In this document: one piece after another, positions 30,029-42,100 of the stretch
Numbering within the stretch: position 1 is the stretch's first letter
Layout: every line of letters begins with the position of its first letter
NCBI RefSeq assembly: GCF_000315915.1
Contig: NC_020188.1
Location: 79,501 to 143,500, forward strand
Direction of reading: 5' to 3'
DNA length: 64,000 bases
From: Henningerozyma blattae CBS 6284
Taxonomy: Eukaryota; Ascomycota; Saccharomycetes; Saccharomycetales; Saccharomycetaceae
Notes under the pieces: model-generated
Databases searched by the model: none
The model's input: only the letters and a program-made list of their open reading frames with translations
What the model was told of the DNA's origin: nothing
Made by a program: the position numbers and the translations under genes

Positions 30029-33000
30029 ATGGCTACCAATGTTTTTGCTAATAGCCAGGATGGTGATAAAAATGCACCAACAAAAACTTTCCCCCTATAC
30101 ATGGCAGTAGCTGAATATCAAAAGAGAATGGATGATGAATTAAATATGATGCCAGGGGATAAAATCCAGGTCCTAAATGATGACTCCCTTTACAACGATG
30201 GTTGGTATTTAGGGATAAATCTGACAACCAACGAGAAGGGATTATATCCTTTAAATTTTACTCAAGCCATTCAATTGCCAGATTCAATAATGGACCCTAA
30301 TAATAATATTACAAGGAAGTCCTCCAAGCGTGAAAGTGCCATATATCAATCATCTTCAAACGTTGAGTCACTGTCTCCACCACAAACGTCTTATGCAAAC
30401 GCACCCCATTTGGATAATACAATGGATGATATCGATAACGCGTTAAAGGAATTAAATTTGGGATTAGCTGATAATAATTCGGGTATTGATAATAATTCTT
30501 TTGTGATACCAAACTTAACTAGAAACTCTTCAAAAACAGAAAGTTTAGATTTCATTTATAATAATAACACAAATTCATATTCAAATTCCAATGCTTATAG
30601 TAATAGTAATAATAATAATAACAGTAATAGCAATAATGCAACAAAGACTTTTGATATTAATGATATAAGAAATTGGTCACCACAAAAAATCTATGATTTT
30701 TTGATCTATAAAAAATTTGATAAATCAACTGCCATGCATTTTCTGGACCATAAAATCAATGGTGAAATTTTCATAGAATTAACTTTATCACATTTAAAAG
30801 AATTAGATATTGATTCTTTTGGAGTTAGATATCAACTACACAAGGAAATTCAAAATATTAATAACAAATTGAATAAAACTTTTAATTATGCTGATAATAA
30901 TAACCCTTCATCTTTGCAATCACCTATAATGGTAAATACTAATTCAAATACTAATTCAAATTCAAATTCAAATTCAAATTCAAATTCAAATCTTAATATA
31001 CAAAAACGTTTGAATAGACCAAACTCGGTCTACATGGATGATAACAACAATAATAACAATCCATTGTTTGAATCTCCAAGAAAGGCTCCAAAACCTCCCA
31101 ATTTTCCTTCCCCTATTCCTAATAATTCATCTCTAAATCGGTTGGTATTAGATAATGATACTTACATGAATCATCAAAGCCCTCAAAATTATAGAAATTC
31201 AAATTCAAATTCTCCTGTCTATTCTCATAATAAATCAGCCTCTCTAAATAACAATAATTTTAATAATTATAACTCCTCAAACGCAAATTTTAACGCTTAT
31301 AATCCAGCTTCGCCATCCTCTTCAACAACTAATTCAATCTATAATAATAGCAATCATAGCAATAATCAATCTCAGAATTTCACCAATCTACGTTCTCCTT
31401 CTAATATCCGTTCGAATAATTTCAATCGTCAATCAACAGTTTCAAATTCATCTAATAATTATCGCACTCAAAGTAATAATAATTTATCTTCTACTTCACC
31501 ACCTAATCATTTAAGTCCCACTGTTACTAATCAAAATCAAAATCAAAATGTTAATTCAAATTTCCATTCACGTACTTCCAGTTATAACAATAATAGCGCA
31601 ACTAACATTAATAGTAATAATAATATGATTAATAACTCCCGTTCTACTTCTTATCCTACGCGGAACTCTAGTATTAATAATAAACGTAATCCAATAGTTA
31701 CTACACAAGTTACAACGATCACAACTAATGCTCCAGTCAATAACAATATTAATAACAATAATAGCCAATTCGATTCAAATAGTAATATCAGGCCAAGCAA
31801 GAGAGCTCATGGTCATAGAAAAACAAATTCTGTTATTATTCAAAATGAAAACTCCCCAGCTAATTCGGCCGATGTCTTAAGGTCTAAGAGTACTTCAAAG
31901 ACAAATCCAAGCAATAGACTATCAAGACTGTTTTCATTTACTAACCCATTAACATCACCCAAGAAAAATGGAGATGACCTTTCGCCTTCTAAGACACTAA
32001 CTTCTACGGATACCCATACCACAAACGGGACAGCTGCAAAAAATAGCCATACTTCACATGGGCATTCTCATTCAACGAGTACTTCGAGAAATGTTAGCAC
32101 TTCTAATAAAAGTTCCAGAACTCCAAGCTCTTCTAATATTAATATGGATAAAAAACTTAAACCGCTCCCCGTAAGGCCATCTAAAAAAATGGCTAAATTA
32201 CCCATAGATGGTGTTAGAAGTGTATTTCTAGATGAAGCCATTTCAACAGCAGATTGTCACGGTTGGATGAGTATGAAACGTGGTGAAAATGGTTCTTGGT
32301 TTACTGCTTATTTTCTTTTCCAAGGTAATAGACTATCTTATTATAAACCAAGTGAGGATGAAAACAAAGAAAAAAATGTCATTGATATTACTAATCATAG
32401 AGTAGAGAGAATTAGTAGCAATTCGAAATTCATGTCCCTCTATACGTCTGCAACAGGTAGAGGTTCCTATTGCTTCAAATTATACATAAATAACAACGTT
32501 AATTACTTTGCAGTGGACACAAAGGAAGATTTAAATGAATGGCTAAGAGTTTTATTGAAATCGAGTATTTCATTGGACCATAGTGCACCTGTTATGAGCA
32601 CATATTCAACTACTGTTCTTTCGCTAGAAACCGCTAGAGAAATGCTAGAAGTGGCGAGGAAAGAGTCAATGCAGCATGTGAACCAAACGAACTATAATCC
32701 AAACCCAGCACCAGTTTCTACAAATAATGCACCTGCCCAACTTCAACAGTCCGCTCCATTACCTACTAACCGTCAATGGGAGGACGATCCAAACATTAAT
32801 TTAAATAATTCTAACCGTATTACTGAAAGCCAAAGACAAAGTAATGATATTTACACAAATGAGTTTACTGATTATCAGGATCAAAGCAATAACAACAATG
32901 ATCAAAATATGCTAAATGACGTTTATAGTAACAATTATAACAAGTATAACAATGTGGTTAAACCAGTTCCTCATATAAATGATAATAGTAGCAATGGGAG

Positions 33001-33046
33001 AAATGCTAGTATTAGTTCTTCAACTTACACAAATTCTTTTATATAA
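30029..33046 (+). CDS. BOI1: Boi1/Boi2-type polarity protein (SH3-SAM-PH)
   Basis: The 1005-residue product has an SH3 domain near residues 22-82 (YMAVAEYQKRMDDELNMM, GWYLGINLTTNEKGLYPLNF). A SAM domain lies near 210-280 (IRNWSPQKIYDFLIYKKFD, HLKELDIDSFGVRYQL). A PH domain lies near 744-852 (HGWMSMKRGENGSWFTAYF to LNEWLRVLLKSS). The middle is Asn/Ser-rich, including an NSNSNS run coded by a TTCAAA hexamer repeat. Boi proteins bind Bem1, Cdc42 and exocyst components and act at the bud cortex in polarised growth and secretion. S. cerevisiae keeps two WGD copies (BOI1 YBL085W, BOI2 YER114C). The orientation and neighbours here fit either, so the symbol is provisional between the two. Confidence 0.93.
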   Translation: MATNVFANSQDGDKNAPTKTFPLYMAVAEYQKRMDDELNMMPGDKIQVLNDDSLYNDGWYLGINLTTNEKGLYPLNFTQAIQLPDSIMDPNNNITRKSSKRESAIYQSSSNVESLSPPQTSYANAPHLDNTMDDIDNALKELNLGLADNNSGIDNNSFVIPNLTRNSSKTESLDFIYNNNTNSYSNSNAYSNSNNNNNSNSNNATKTFDINDIRNWSPQKIYDFLIYKKFDKSTAMHFLDHKINGEIFIELTLSHLKELDIDSFGVRYQLHKEIQNINNKLNKTFNYADNNNPSSLQSPIMVNTNSNTNSNSNSNSNSNSNLNIQKRLNRPNSVYMDDNNNNNNPLFESPRKAPKPPNFPSPIPNNSSLNRLVLDNDTYMNHQSPQNYRNSNSNSPVYSHNKSASLNNNNFNNYNSSNANFNAYNPASPSSSTTNSIYNNSNHSNNQSQNFTNLRSPSNIRSNNFNRQSTVSNSSNNYRTQSNNNLSSTSPPNHLSPTVTNQNQNQNVNSNFHSRTSSYNNNSATNINSNNNMINNSRSTSYPTRNSSINNKRNPIVTTQVTTITTNAPVNNNINNNNSQFDSNSNIRPSKRAHGHRKTNSVIIQNENSPANSADVLRSKSTSKTNPSNRLSRLFSFTNPLTSPKKNGDDLSPSKTLTSTDTHTTNGTAAKNSHTSHGHSHSTSTSRNVSTSNKSSRTPSSSNINMDKKLKPLPVRPSKKMAKLPIDGVRSVFLDEAISTADCHGWMSMKRGENGSWFTAYFLFQGNRLSYYKPSEDENKEKNVIDITNHRVERISSNSKFMSLYTSATGRGSYCFKLYINNNVNYFAVDTKEDLNEWLRVLLKSSISLDHSAPVMSTYSTTVLSLETAREMLEVARKESMQHVNQTNYNPNPAPVSTNNAPAQLQQSAPLPTNRQWEDDPNINLNNSNRITESQRQSNDIYTNEFTDYQDQSNNNNDQNMLNDVYSNNYNKYNNVVKPVPHINDNSSNGRNASISSSTYTNSFI

Positions 33047-34330
33047 TGAAATTCTAATTACATAAGATGTTTTGTCTGATTTTTCGCTTTTTTCGTTTCT
33101 TTTATTGTATTTCTTCAACAAATATTTTTTTTTATTAAATAAATTAGTATTTATAAACAATATATTTTAATATATCTAACTAACCTTACTTGTATGACTA
33201 TATAGTGAATATTAAGATCAATCTTCAGATTTTCATACACAATTTTACTGATAAGTCTCTAGGATCCAAATTACAACGTTAAATTCGGTAAGAAAAAGAG
33301 AAAAATGAAAAAAAAAAAGCGATTTTATAGATATATTGATGGTGAGAGAGTATGAGGAAGATATGCAATACTACTTTTCCCCGTTCCAGAAAGAAAGATT
33401 TTTGCAGACGATCAATGGGTATCTTAATAGGGCTGATAATCGAGCAACTACCGGAAGTCAGAGGTACACTATTAAATATAGATAAGTGGAAACTTTAATA
33501 ATATATTATAATTGGGACTTAATTGCACAGCACATTCTTAAAAATATCCTCATCTTTCTACGTACTATATAAAGATCTGTTATATTATTAAAAAACAGAT
33601 ATGATTTATACACTAAGGAAGGCGAGTAATAAAAAAATAACCCTTACTAAGTAATTATCTTTTACACAATAAATTTTAAGTGTTTACGTTATGTCTGAAT
33701 TTTTTATCCCTCTCTTTAGTTGATAAAAAAACTGCTATTATCTGACTTATCATTATCACGTCTTTGTGACACATTAATCAATATGGAAAATATTCAAACG
33801 AGTTTTAAAAATCATCTTTAAAATTACATAAGTATAATATATACTATTAACACCCACGCCTGCTACCAAGTTTAGACTTACTTGTTATTTAAGTTATCTT
33901 CAGTTTGCCTTCACACTTTCTAGTATCTTCTCTAGAAGAACGAAGATATTCTTAATAAAATTGTAAAACAAAAAAATAACTCTTCCATTATTTCCTATTA
34001 AGTTATTAAAAAATCATTGTTATATCTAGCGATTTACGTACTATTCTGTCTTGTATTAATTTTATAATTATTTTCTAAATAAGCTTTGTTTGGGTAAAAA
34101 ACTTAAATTTCAGGTTGAAAATTGTTTCTCTGCAAATCTAATTAATTTATATACGAAAAAACAAAAAAAGTAGTAAATAAACTTTTAAAAAAACAAAGGT
34201 ATAGATAAAAACTTTAATGGATTTCGTTACACAAATATAAATATATTGCAAATGTTCTTGATACATATAAGCATATATAATACTCTAATCTATCTAATTG
34301 TTTAAAGAATATACTTTTCAAGAGCGTATA
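33047..34330. other. Convergent intergenic BOI/CDC27
   Basis: 1.28 kb is long for a convergent gap. I see no ORF of note, no tRNA and no clear repeat. It is AT-rich with many A and T runs. It could hold a non-coding RNA or a decayed gene, but nothing visible shows this. Confidence 0.5.
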
Positions 34331-36066
34331 TTATTTGTCCGTTGATTTTGCAAACGCATCCATGATTACTTGACTTCCCTTGGGATCTAAATTCATTGCA
34401 ATGGTATATTCTTTAACAGAATCTTTCTTTCTTCCCATCATTTGGTACAATTGGCCTAATAGGAAGTGAGGTGTAACTTCTTCAGGTGCCATCTCAATAA
34501 CTTGCTCAAGTATCTCTAATGCTAAGTTATATCGTGACATAGAATATAATAGTTTTGCCAATTTAAACTTAGCAAATGAGGAATTAGGTTGTAAATTACA
34601 TGCTAGTTCATAATAGTTCAACGCTTTTTCATTAAAATTTAATTTTTCTAGAGCAGAACCACAACAGCATAATAAAATAGCGTTTGATGGGTTGATCATT
34701 TTTGCCTTTTCGAAATATAATAAAGCTTGATCATATTGCCCTAATCTCATACAACATGTACCTAAACCGTAATATGCATTATAATGATTTGGATCACATG
34801 CAATTGCCTTACGATAACAATTCTTTGCTGTGTCAAAGGCATCGATTGATGCTTGTTCATGACCTTCTAAAGTATAAGCATAAGTAAATCTTGGATTAAT
34901 AGTGGTAGCCTTTTTAAGATATTTAATTGCTTTATCATGATCATTAATTAAGGAAAAATAATTACCGATAAAACACCAAGATATTGAATTATTTGGATAA
35001 TTATCTATTAAAGTCTTTGAGATTTGTGAAAGATTAATTTTATCCTTTAAATGCCATAATACAGTTGAGAATATTTCAAAATCTTTTAGTCGTGTTGGCT
35101 GTAAATCATATAATTTTTTAAAATAATTAATCGATAGTTTATAATTAACTATTTCAAATTGTAACTTTCCCATTGTTGCCAAGCACCAAGGCATATTATC
35201 TCTTAAACTTGATGGAATTATATCATATAATATACGAATAGCTTTATATGAATCAAAATTTGTAGAGTAAACTAAAATTTTACAAAAATTAATAATCAGG
35301 TCAGGGAAGGCATTTTTTGTTGAGGCTTGTGTCTGTGAATCAATAATAGAATTTTTATCTTTAAATGATGAATCTATAAAATATTTCGAATTTAACTTGG
35401 GATATAATGAATTTGATGTAGGAGAGAGCCTAAAATGATTATTATGGAATTCAAAAAGATTTGACTTACCATAATCTGATATATGATCTTGAGGGTGCAA
35501 ATCATGACTTGTTTGAAAATTATTTTGATTGCTTGCAGTCATATCGTTGAATAAGACAGTTGTGTGTATAGGAGTTGGAGTAGTAGTAATTTGATGATTT
35601 TGGGTTTTAGTTTTATTATTTTTAATAGTGGTTCCAATATGAGAACGATCACTAGTGTTTGGATTTGCTAATGTTTGTACTATTATTATTTTTTGTAAAT
35701 ATTCAAACTTGTAGTATAAGTATTTTGTATGAATAGAATATGAATTTAATAATGATTGAAAATCGTTTAAGTCAATTGGAGCCTTAATATCACATAAAGA
35801 AGTAAATGATTCCCATAAATATGGGAATTCAACCAAAGAGTTTGAAAAATATTTTATTGAATCATCGGAATTTGATGAAGATGAAGATGATAAAGAGATT
35901 GATAGTTTGCCCAGAATTAGATTAATAGTGGAGTGATTTGGCCAAAATGTTAAATTTGTCAAATAAGAATCATCAATAACGGAGTTCAAAATAAAATTTG
36001 GATACTGATTTGAATTATCACCATGTGCATCATTAACATTAACATTGATATTATTATTAACATTGA

Positions 36067-36115
<49 letters not shown>

Positions 36116-36838
36116 TTTATTACCGTTATTACTATTGTTTAAGCTTTGATGTTGAGAATCTGTATTTGAATTTGAATCTATATTATAAAGGTTATTCAGA
36201 TCTGATTGAATTTGATTTGACAGTCTTATAGATCGATTAAAGCTTCGTTGCAATGCTGAAAAAGCCTCTTTAAAATATTTAGAAAGTTTTAACGATGCCT
36301 TAGCTTGAATGAAAGATATGCCCAAATTATTAAAATGAAATGCCTTTTCAGCAATTGCATATGCTGTATGAAAATCTTCAATCAAATATGCAGAGAGACA
36401 GTACAAATAGTTGGATATTTCATTATATTTCAATAAACTGTCGATATTTTTGTTGGTATTAATATTACTCTCACTATTCTTATCATTGATCCTATTATTA
36501 TAGCCGTTATCGTTATTTTTATTGTTGTTCCTATGGCGACTCCTAAGGTCATTATGATGAAGTGCCATACTATGATTTGCAAAAGTAGATAAATTCGAAT
36601 TTGAATTTGATGATACATAAAGTGTAGACTTTAAACTAGTAGTTGTGAGAGTGAAAAACAACTCCGAATAGAAATATGCTGACTCAAAATTCATTTGAGA
36701 GATACACTCCTGTATAAGCTCTTGAAGCACTCGATACTGTGATTCATTCGATATAGATGTTTGGAAATTATTGTTGATATCATTGTTAAAGGAACCCGAA
36801 TGGCTATAAAAGTTGGTCGAGTTTGGAGGATGTAACAT
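34331..36838 (-). CDS. CDC27: Cdc27 (APC3), TPR subunit of the anaphase-promoting complex
   Basis: The 835-residue product has an N-terminal TPR block (about residues 25-200: YRVLQELIQECISQMNFESA, LSAYLIEDFHTAYAIAEKA). An Asn-rich insert follows, with a 16-codon AAT run. A long C-terminal TPR array occupies about 540-825, with typical turns such as PNHYNAYYGLGTCCMRLGQY and LEKLNFNEKALNYYELA. The end, GSQVIMDAFAKS, is typical of Cdc27. In the APC/C it forms the homodimer that binds the C-terminal IR tail of Cdc20 and Cdh1. S. cerevisiae Cdc27 is 758 residues, and the excess here is low complexity. Gene order BOI-CDC27 matches YBL085W-YBL084C with the same orientations. Confidence 0.95.
36068..36115. 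repeat. (ATT)16 microsatellite inside CDC27
   Basis: Sixteen uninterrupted ATT triplets, read as AAT (Asn) codons on the coding strand, lie within the low-complexity insert of Cdc27. This is a pure triplet microsatellite likely to vary in length between strains. Confidence 0.95.
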
Positions 36839-39107
36839 AAAGTGAAAAATATAATATGTGCTTTTATTTTATTTTGTGCTTATTTATTTATTTTTTTATT
36901 GGCTAAACTATCCAAAATAATAGATGGTGCTTTTATTAAACTTAAAGTTTTATTTGTTTACTATTATCGTGCAATTGCTAATTCAAATTTCGCTTCTCAA
37001 AAAGATGCGATAAATTCACAAAACAAAGAACTTACTTATTACTATAACTACAAACAACATCTCCTAGGCAAAAATATAAAGATATACTCTTAGCAACTAA
37101 GCATTTAACTAAATAACATATTGCAAAGTACTTCTTGTGGTACAAGTACATTTTTTTCCTCCTCCACAAACGTATCAGTAGTTTTACGGGATTTCTCGGA
37201 GCTATTTCCCGGTAAAAGTCGGGCTCGAGAAAGAAAAATGGTGAAATTGAAAAAAATATGAGCATCATATAGAAATCTACATTAGATGTATTAAGGAGAA
37301 ATTTCAAGACCAAAAACAAAAAAAACGATTAAAAAATAGACTAAAATCTTAGTAGCCTCCAAGCCAGATATGCAATAATCATATAGCAGAAATCATTTCA
37401 TTTAGATTAAGGGTTAGATAAGCTGTAAACTTCCCTATGCCCATTTTCTGCAAATCATTTCCTGAAAAAAAGACAAGTAATGCCATGCATTGTATGCGAT
37501 TCCTGTCCAAGATCCAGCTTTAAGTGGAGACATTACAGTATGCAAACTTATTAGCTAATCAGCCACTGAGAGCCATTTACTTCAAAAGAAAAAGGATCGT
37601 TTTTCAAAACCAGAAGTAGAACATTCCTAGACAAATTACGGCGCTAGCATTCGGGTAGGCGTGGGCCGTAATTTTTTTTCATTGCGGGTAGGTGTGGGTT
37701 GCACTTAATTTGGACTGAGAGGGTAGACCACCGTTACTTAATAGAGATTTTTTTACACCGAGAAAAATTTGTCGATAGCGTAAAAGATCAACACTAGGCA
37801 ATTTGGGTAAGTGGATTGTAGTAGGAACTATAGTGACTAGGAGAGTGACTGTAGTTGTTACAGAAGGTACTGCCCTGAGGCTACCAAAATAGGCAAGTTT
37901 GGTTTGGAAAAACTATCTGCCACTAAGTTGTACTCGTCGTGCAAAGATTCAGATCTTGATAAAGACCTTGTTTAGTAAAGATTAGTATGCTACAGACCGA
38001 AATGTTGCGTTCTCCGGCTCCTAGAAAATTTTTCATTCCCTGTTATGGTAAAAAAGTATTGTTTTTTTTGGAAGATTCTCATAGCATGGACTTGAGGATA
38101 GGCGGGTCTTTCTACGCTAGATGCCCTGCTACTTTGACATAATACAGACGAAAGAATGCTACCTTTTCTCTCTGCTCAATAATAGTTGTTCGGCTCTAAT
38201 GTCTCAATATTTCTCCTACTTCTTAAAACTGCTGAGCGTATTATTGTTTGTTAATTATTCAAATCTTTACTTTTTTTTGTCGATTTCACCAACTCTTCTT
38301 TTAAGCATATATCCATTAATTTTTACTGGAGAAATTTGTGGTAACCCTCTTATGGTTTCTATTTTGTCAATGGGATATCGAATAAAATGATACTCATTTA
38401 GTTCATGAAATTTTTTTTGGAACATCCCCACATTTAGACATAAGAGGAGTATTGGCAACCCACAATTAATTCTATTGGGTAAAAAATCCTAGTATCTTAT
38501 TGCTTAGATTGTATTTTTTTTTGCAATATATATAAACTGAACAGGGTAGTGGGATCGTTAATACTCCTGTAAATTATTAAGAATTTTTTTCCATCTGAAC
38601 TATAAAAAACCAACCAATATCAACTGAGTTTTTTGATCCAAGCATACAAAAAAAACAGTTGAATTTCTTTACACATACAAATTTTTACTATTTTATCATT
38701 CCACAACTATAACTTTAACCAACTATTTTAATTTTTAAACTTATTTCTCTCCATTCAATTTTCATTTCCAGTTTAAACAAAATTTTCTTTTCATTATTAT
38801 TTACCACTTATTAAATTACTACTTAAGAAAAACCAAAACGAAATTCAAATATTTCAGATAAATAAAAAAGAATCCAAAAACTTTTGATCTTAATACTTAT
38901 TAAAATATTTTTCTATTGCTACAATACCCATTGAATTCCGTGATTTTTTTCTCATATTTTTCATTAAAAAATTTCCAGATTTCTTTGAAATAGCAAAATA
39001 TAATTCGTAAAGAACTTAAAAACAAATATCAGCAACAATAAAATAATCGTTTTCATCCTTTAGATCAGCTGACCAAAAATATTATACAAAATAAATCAGA
39101 TAGAAAG
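36839..39107. other. Gene-poor interval upstream of the adhesin-like gene
   Basis: 2.27 kb lie between the divergent CDC27 and adhesin starts. No gene is recognised; the 83-codon frame at 36842-37093 abuts the CDC27 start and has no family. The part around 37620-38110 is less AT-rich than usual intergenic DNA here and carries a pair of G-rich direct repeats. A TATATATAAA box lies at 38527-38536. The last 500 bases are rich in T, C and A runs, typical of long yeast adhesin leaders. Confidence 0.5.
37648..37698 (+). repeat. Paired G-rich motif GGGTAGGYGTGGG
   Basis: CATTCGGGTAGGCGTGGG (37648-37665) and CATTGCGGGTAGGTGTGGG (37680-37698) are near-identical direct copies whose starts are 32 bases apart, about three helical turns. 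On the minus strand they read CCCACACCTACCC-like, reminiscent of Rap1 or zinc-finger sites. They lie about 1.4 kb upstream of the adhesin start. Confidence 0.55.
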
Positions 39108-42100
39108 ATGATTATATTATCGATGAAAATATTCTCTCTATTTCTTCTGTCCTTTGCAAGTTGCATACATGCGTCATTAGTGCCTTTGTCACTGAGGACT
39201 GATAATACAAATAATAATATCCTTTCTCCTGCTACCACTTCCACGATAACATCCGGTAATTCTTATCAAAAAATCAATAATTATCACTATAAAGAAGTGA
39301 CAGTTACAAGTTACGAAACTGTGAAATGCACAGATCCATCACAGTATCTACCTCCAGGTGCCATTTATCAGACACGTGGTCCTGATGGTACGTACACTAT
39401 TGTCACATACAAAAGTATTTGCTCCGTAGTTACTAGCCCTATCACTGTTACAACCACAACCCACTACAATGGCTGTGGCCCAAATGTATCTAAAACTTAT
39501 AACACTGTTACTGATACCATATGCCACTCTGCTGACTGTACTATTATTGTCAAATATGAAGTATGCGAATCTACAATGTCAATTTCTAGTACGCCACCGC
39601 TATCAACTGTCACCATCACTATGTATGAAACTACTCGCTGTACAGATCCATTCATGAGTCTACCTCCGGGAGCAATTCAATTCTCCAAGGGTGATGACGG
39701 TGTATTTACGGTAGTAACATATAAACCGGTATGTTATATTAGTTCAACAACTACCACTTCTACTATTTATCAAACTTGCGGTCCCAGTATGTCTGGAACG
39801 TTCAGTACTAGAACTTCCACGAATTATTATGGTACAGATCGTACTATAATAATTAGATATAGCGTATGCACCTCAACGACTTCATCATCCAGTGCTATCA
39901 TTATAACCACCCCTAAACCATACACTAAGACCACTACCACTCATTACAATGGCTGTGGTCCAAGTGTTTCTAAAACCTATAATACTGTGACTGATACGAT
40001 CTGCGATGATAAAAGATGTACTGTTATTGTCAAATACGAAGTCTGTGAATCGACTGCTGTCAGCATACCTACATCTTCGGACATTGCTACCACGACATAC
40101 ACCACTTCTGTACCATCTGGTCCAAGCTCTGCTTCTAGTTCCTCAGCCTCTGTTCCATCTGGTCCAAGCTCTGCTTCTAGTTCCTCAGCCTCTGTCCCAT
40201 CTGGTCCAAGCTCTGCTTCTAGTTCGTCAGTGTCTGCTCCTTCTTCGTCTGTAACTGTTCCAACCCATCCTACAGCACCATCTTCCTCCACCAGCTCTGT
40301 CATTACATCTCCTGGTTTGCCACACACTACTACCTACACTACTCACTACAACGGGTGTGGTCCAAGTGTTTCCAAGACATTCAACACTGTCATTGAAACT
40401 CACTGTTACCAAACAGACTGTACTGTTATTGTCAAATACGAAGTCTGTGAATCGACTGCTGTCAGCACACCTACATCTTCGGACATTGCTACCACGACAT
40501 ACACCACTTCTGTTCCATCTGGTCCAAGCTCTGCTTCTAGTTCCTCAGCCTCTGTCCCATCTAGTTCAAGCTCTACCTCAATCTCTAGTTCTAGTTCAGT
40601 TCCATCTACCATCCCATCTACTTCTGATTCTAGTATGAGTTCATCTGCTTCCAGCTCTGGCTCTAGCTCTGCTTCCAGTTCTGCTTCCAGCTCTGCTTCC
40701 AGTTCTGGTTCTAGTTCAGTTCCATCTACCATCCCATCTACTTCTGATTCTAGTATGAGTTCATCTGCTTCCAGCTCTGGCTCTAGCTCTGCTTCCAGTT
40801 CTGCTTCCAGTTCTGCTTCCAGCTCTGCTTCCAGCTCTGGTTCTAGTTCAGTTCCATCTACCATCCCATCTACTTCTGATTCTAGTATGAGTTCATCTGC
40901 TTCCAGCTCTGGCTCTAGTTCAGTTCCATATACCATCCCATCTACTTCTGATTCTAGTATGAGTTCATCTGCTTCCAGCTCTGGCTCTAGCTCTGCTTCC
41001 AGTTCTGCTTCCAGCTCTGCTTCCAGCTCTGGCTCTAGCTCTGCTTCCAGTTCTGCTTCCAGCTCTGCTTCCAGTTCTGGTTCTAGTTCAGTTCCATCTA
41101 CCATCCCATCTACTTCTGATTCTAGTATGAGTTCATCTGCTTCCAGCTCTGGCTCTAGCTCTGCTTCCAGTTCTGCTTCCAGTTCTGCTTCCAGTTCTGC
41201 TTCCAGTTCTGGTTCTAGTTCAGTTCCATCTACCATCCCATCTACTTCTGATTCTAGTATGAGTTCATCTGCTTCCAGCTCTGGCTCTAGCTCTGCTTCC
41301 AGTTCTGCTTCCAGTTCTGCTTCCAGCTCTGCTTCCAGCTCTGGTTCTAGTTCAGTTCCATCTACCATCCCATCTACTTCTGATTCTAGTATGAGTTCAT
41401 CTGCTTCCAGCTCTGGCTCTAGTTCAGTTCCATATACCATCCCATCTACTTCTGATTCTAGTATGAGTTCATCTGCTTCCAGCTCTGGCTCTAGCTCTGC
41501 TTCCAGTTCTGCTTCCAGTTCTGCTTCCAGTTCTGCTTCCAGTTCTGGTTCTAGTTCAGTTCCATCTACCATCCCATCTACTTCTGATTCTAGTATGAGT
41601 TCATCTGCTTCCAGCTCTGGCTCTAGCTCTGCTTCCAGTTCTGCTTCCAGCTCTGCTTCCAGCTCTGGTTCTAGTTCAGTTCCATCTACCATCCCATCTA
41701 CTTCTGATTCTAGTATGAGTTCATCTGCTTCCAGTTCTGCTTCCAGTTCTGCTTCCAGTTCTGCTTCCAGCTCTGCTTCCAGCTCTGGTTCTAGTTCAGT
41801 TCCATCTACCATCCCATCTACTTCTGATTCTAGTATGAGTTCATCTGCTTCCAGCTCTGGCTCTAGCTCTGCTTCCAGTTCTGCTTCCAGTTCTGCTTCC
41901 AGTTCTGCTTCCAGTTCTGGTTCTAGTTCAGTTCCATCTACCATCCCATCTACTTCTGATTCTAGTATGAGTTCATCTGCTTCCAGCTCTGGCTCTAGTT
42001 CTGGTTCTAGTTCAGTTCCATCTACCATCCCATCTACTTCTGATTCTAGTATGAGTTCATCTGCTTCCAGCTCTGGCTCTAGCTCTGCTTCCAGTTCTGC

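Noticed and set aside
36842..37093. An 83-codon frame divergent from CDC27.
   Set aside because: It begins four bases from the CDC27 start on the other strand, has an unremarkable hydrophobic start and no recognisable family.
37750..37920. A Thr/Val-rich minus-strand reading (VPSVTTTVTLLVTIVPTT) that might be an adhesin relic.
   Set aside because: It is only about 80 codons, has no start codon, and has no match to the modules of the neighbouring adhesin.
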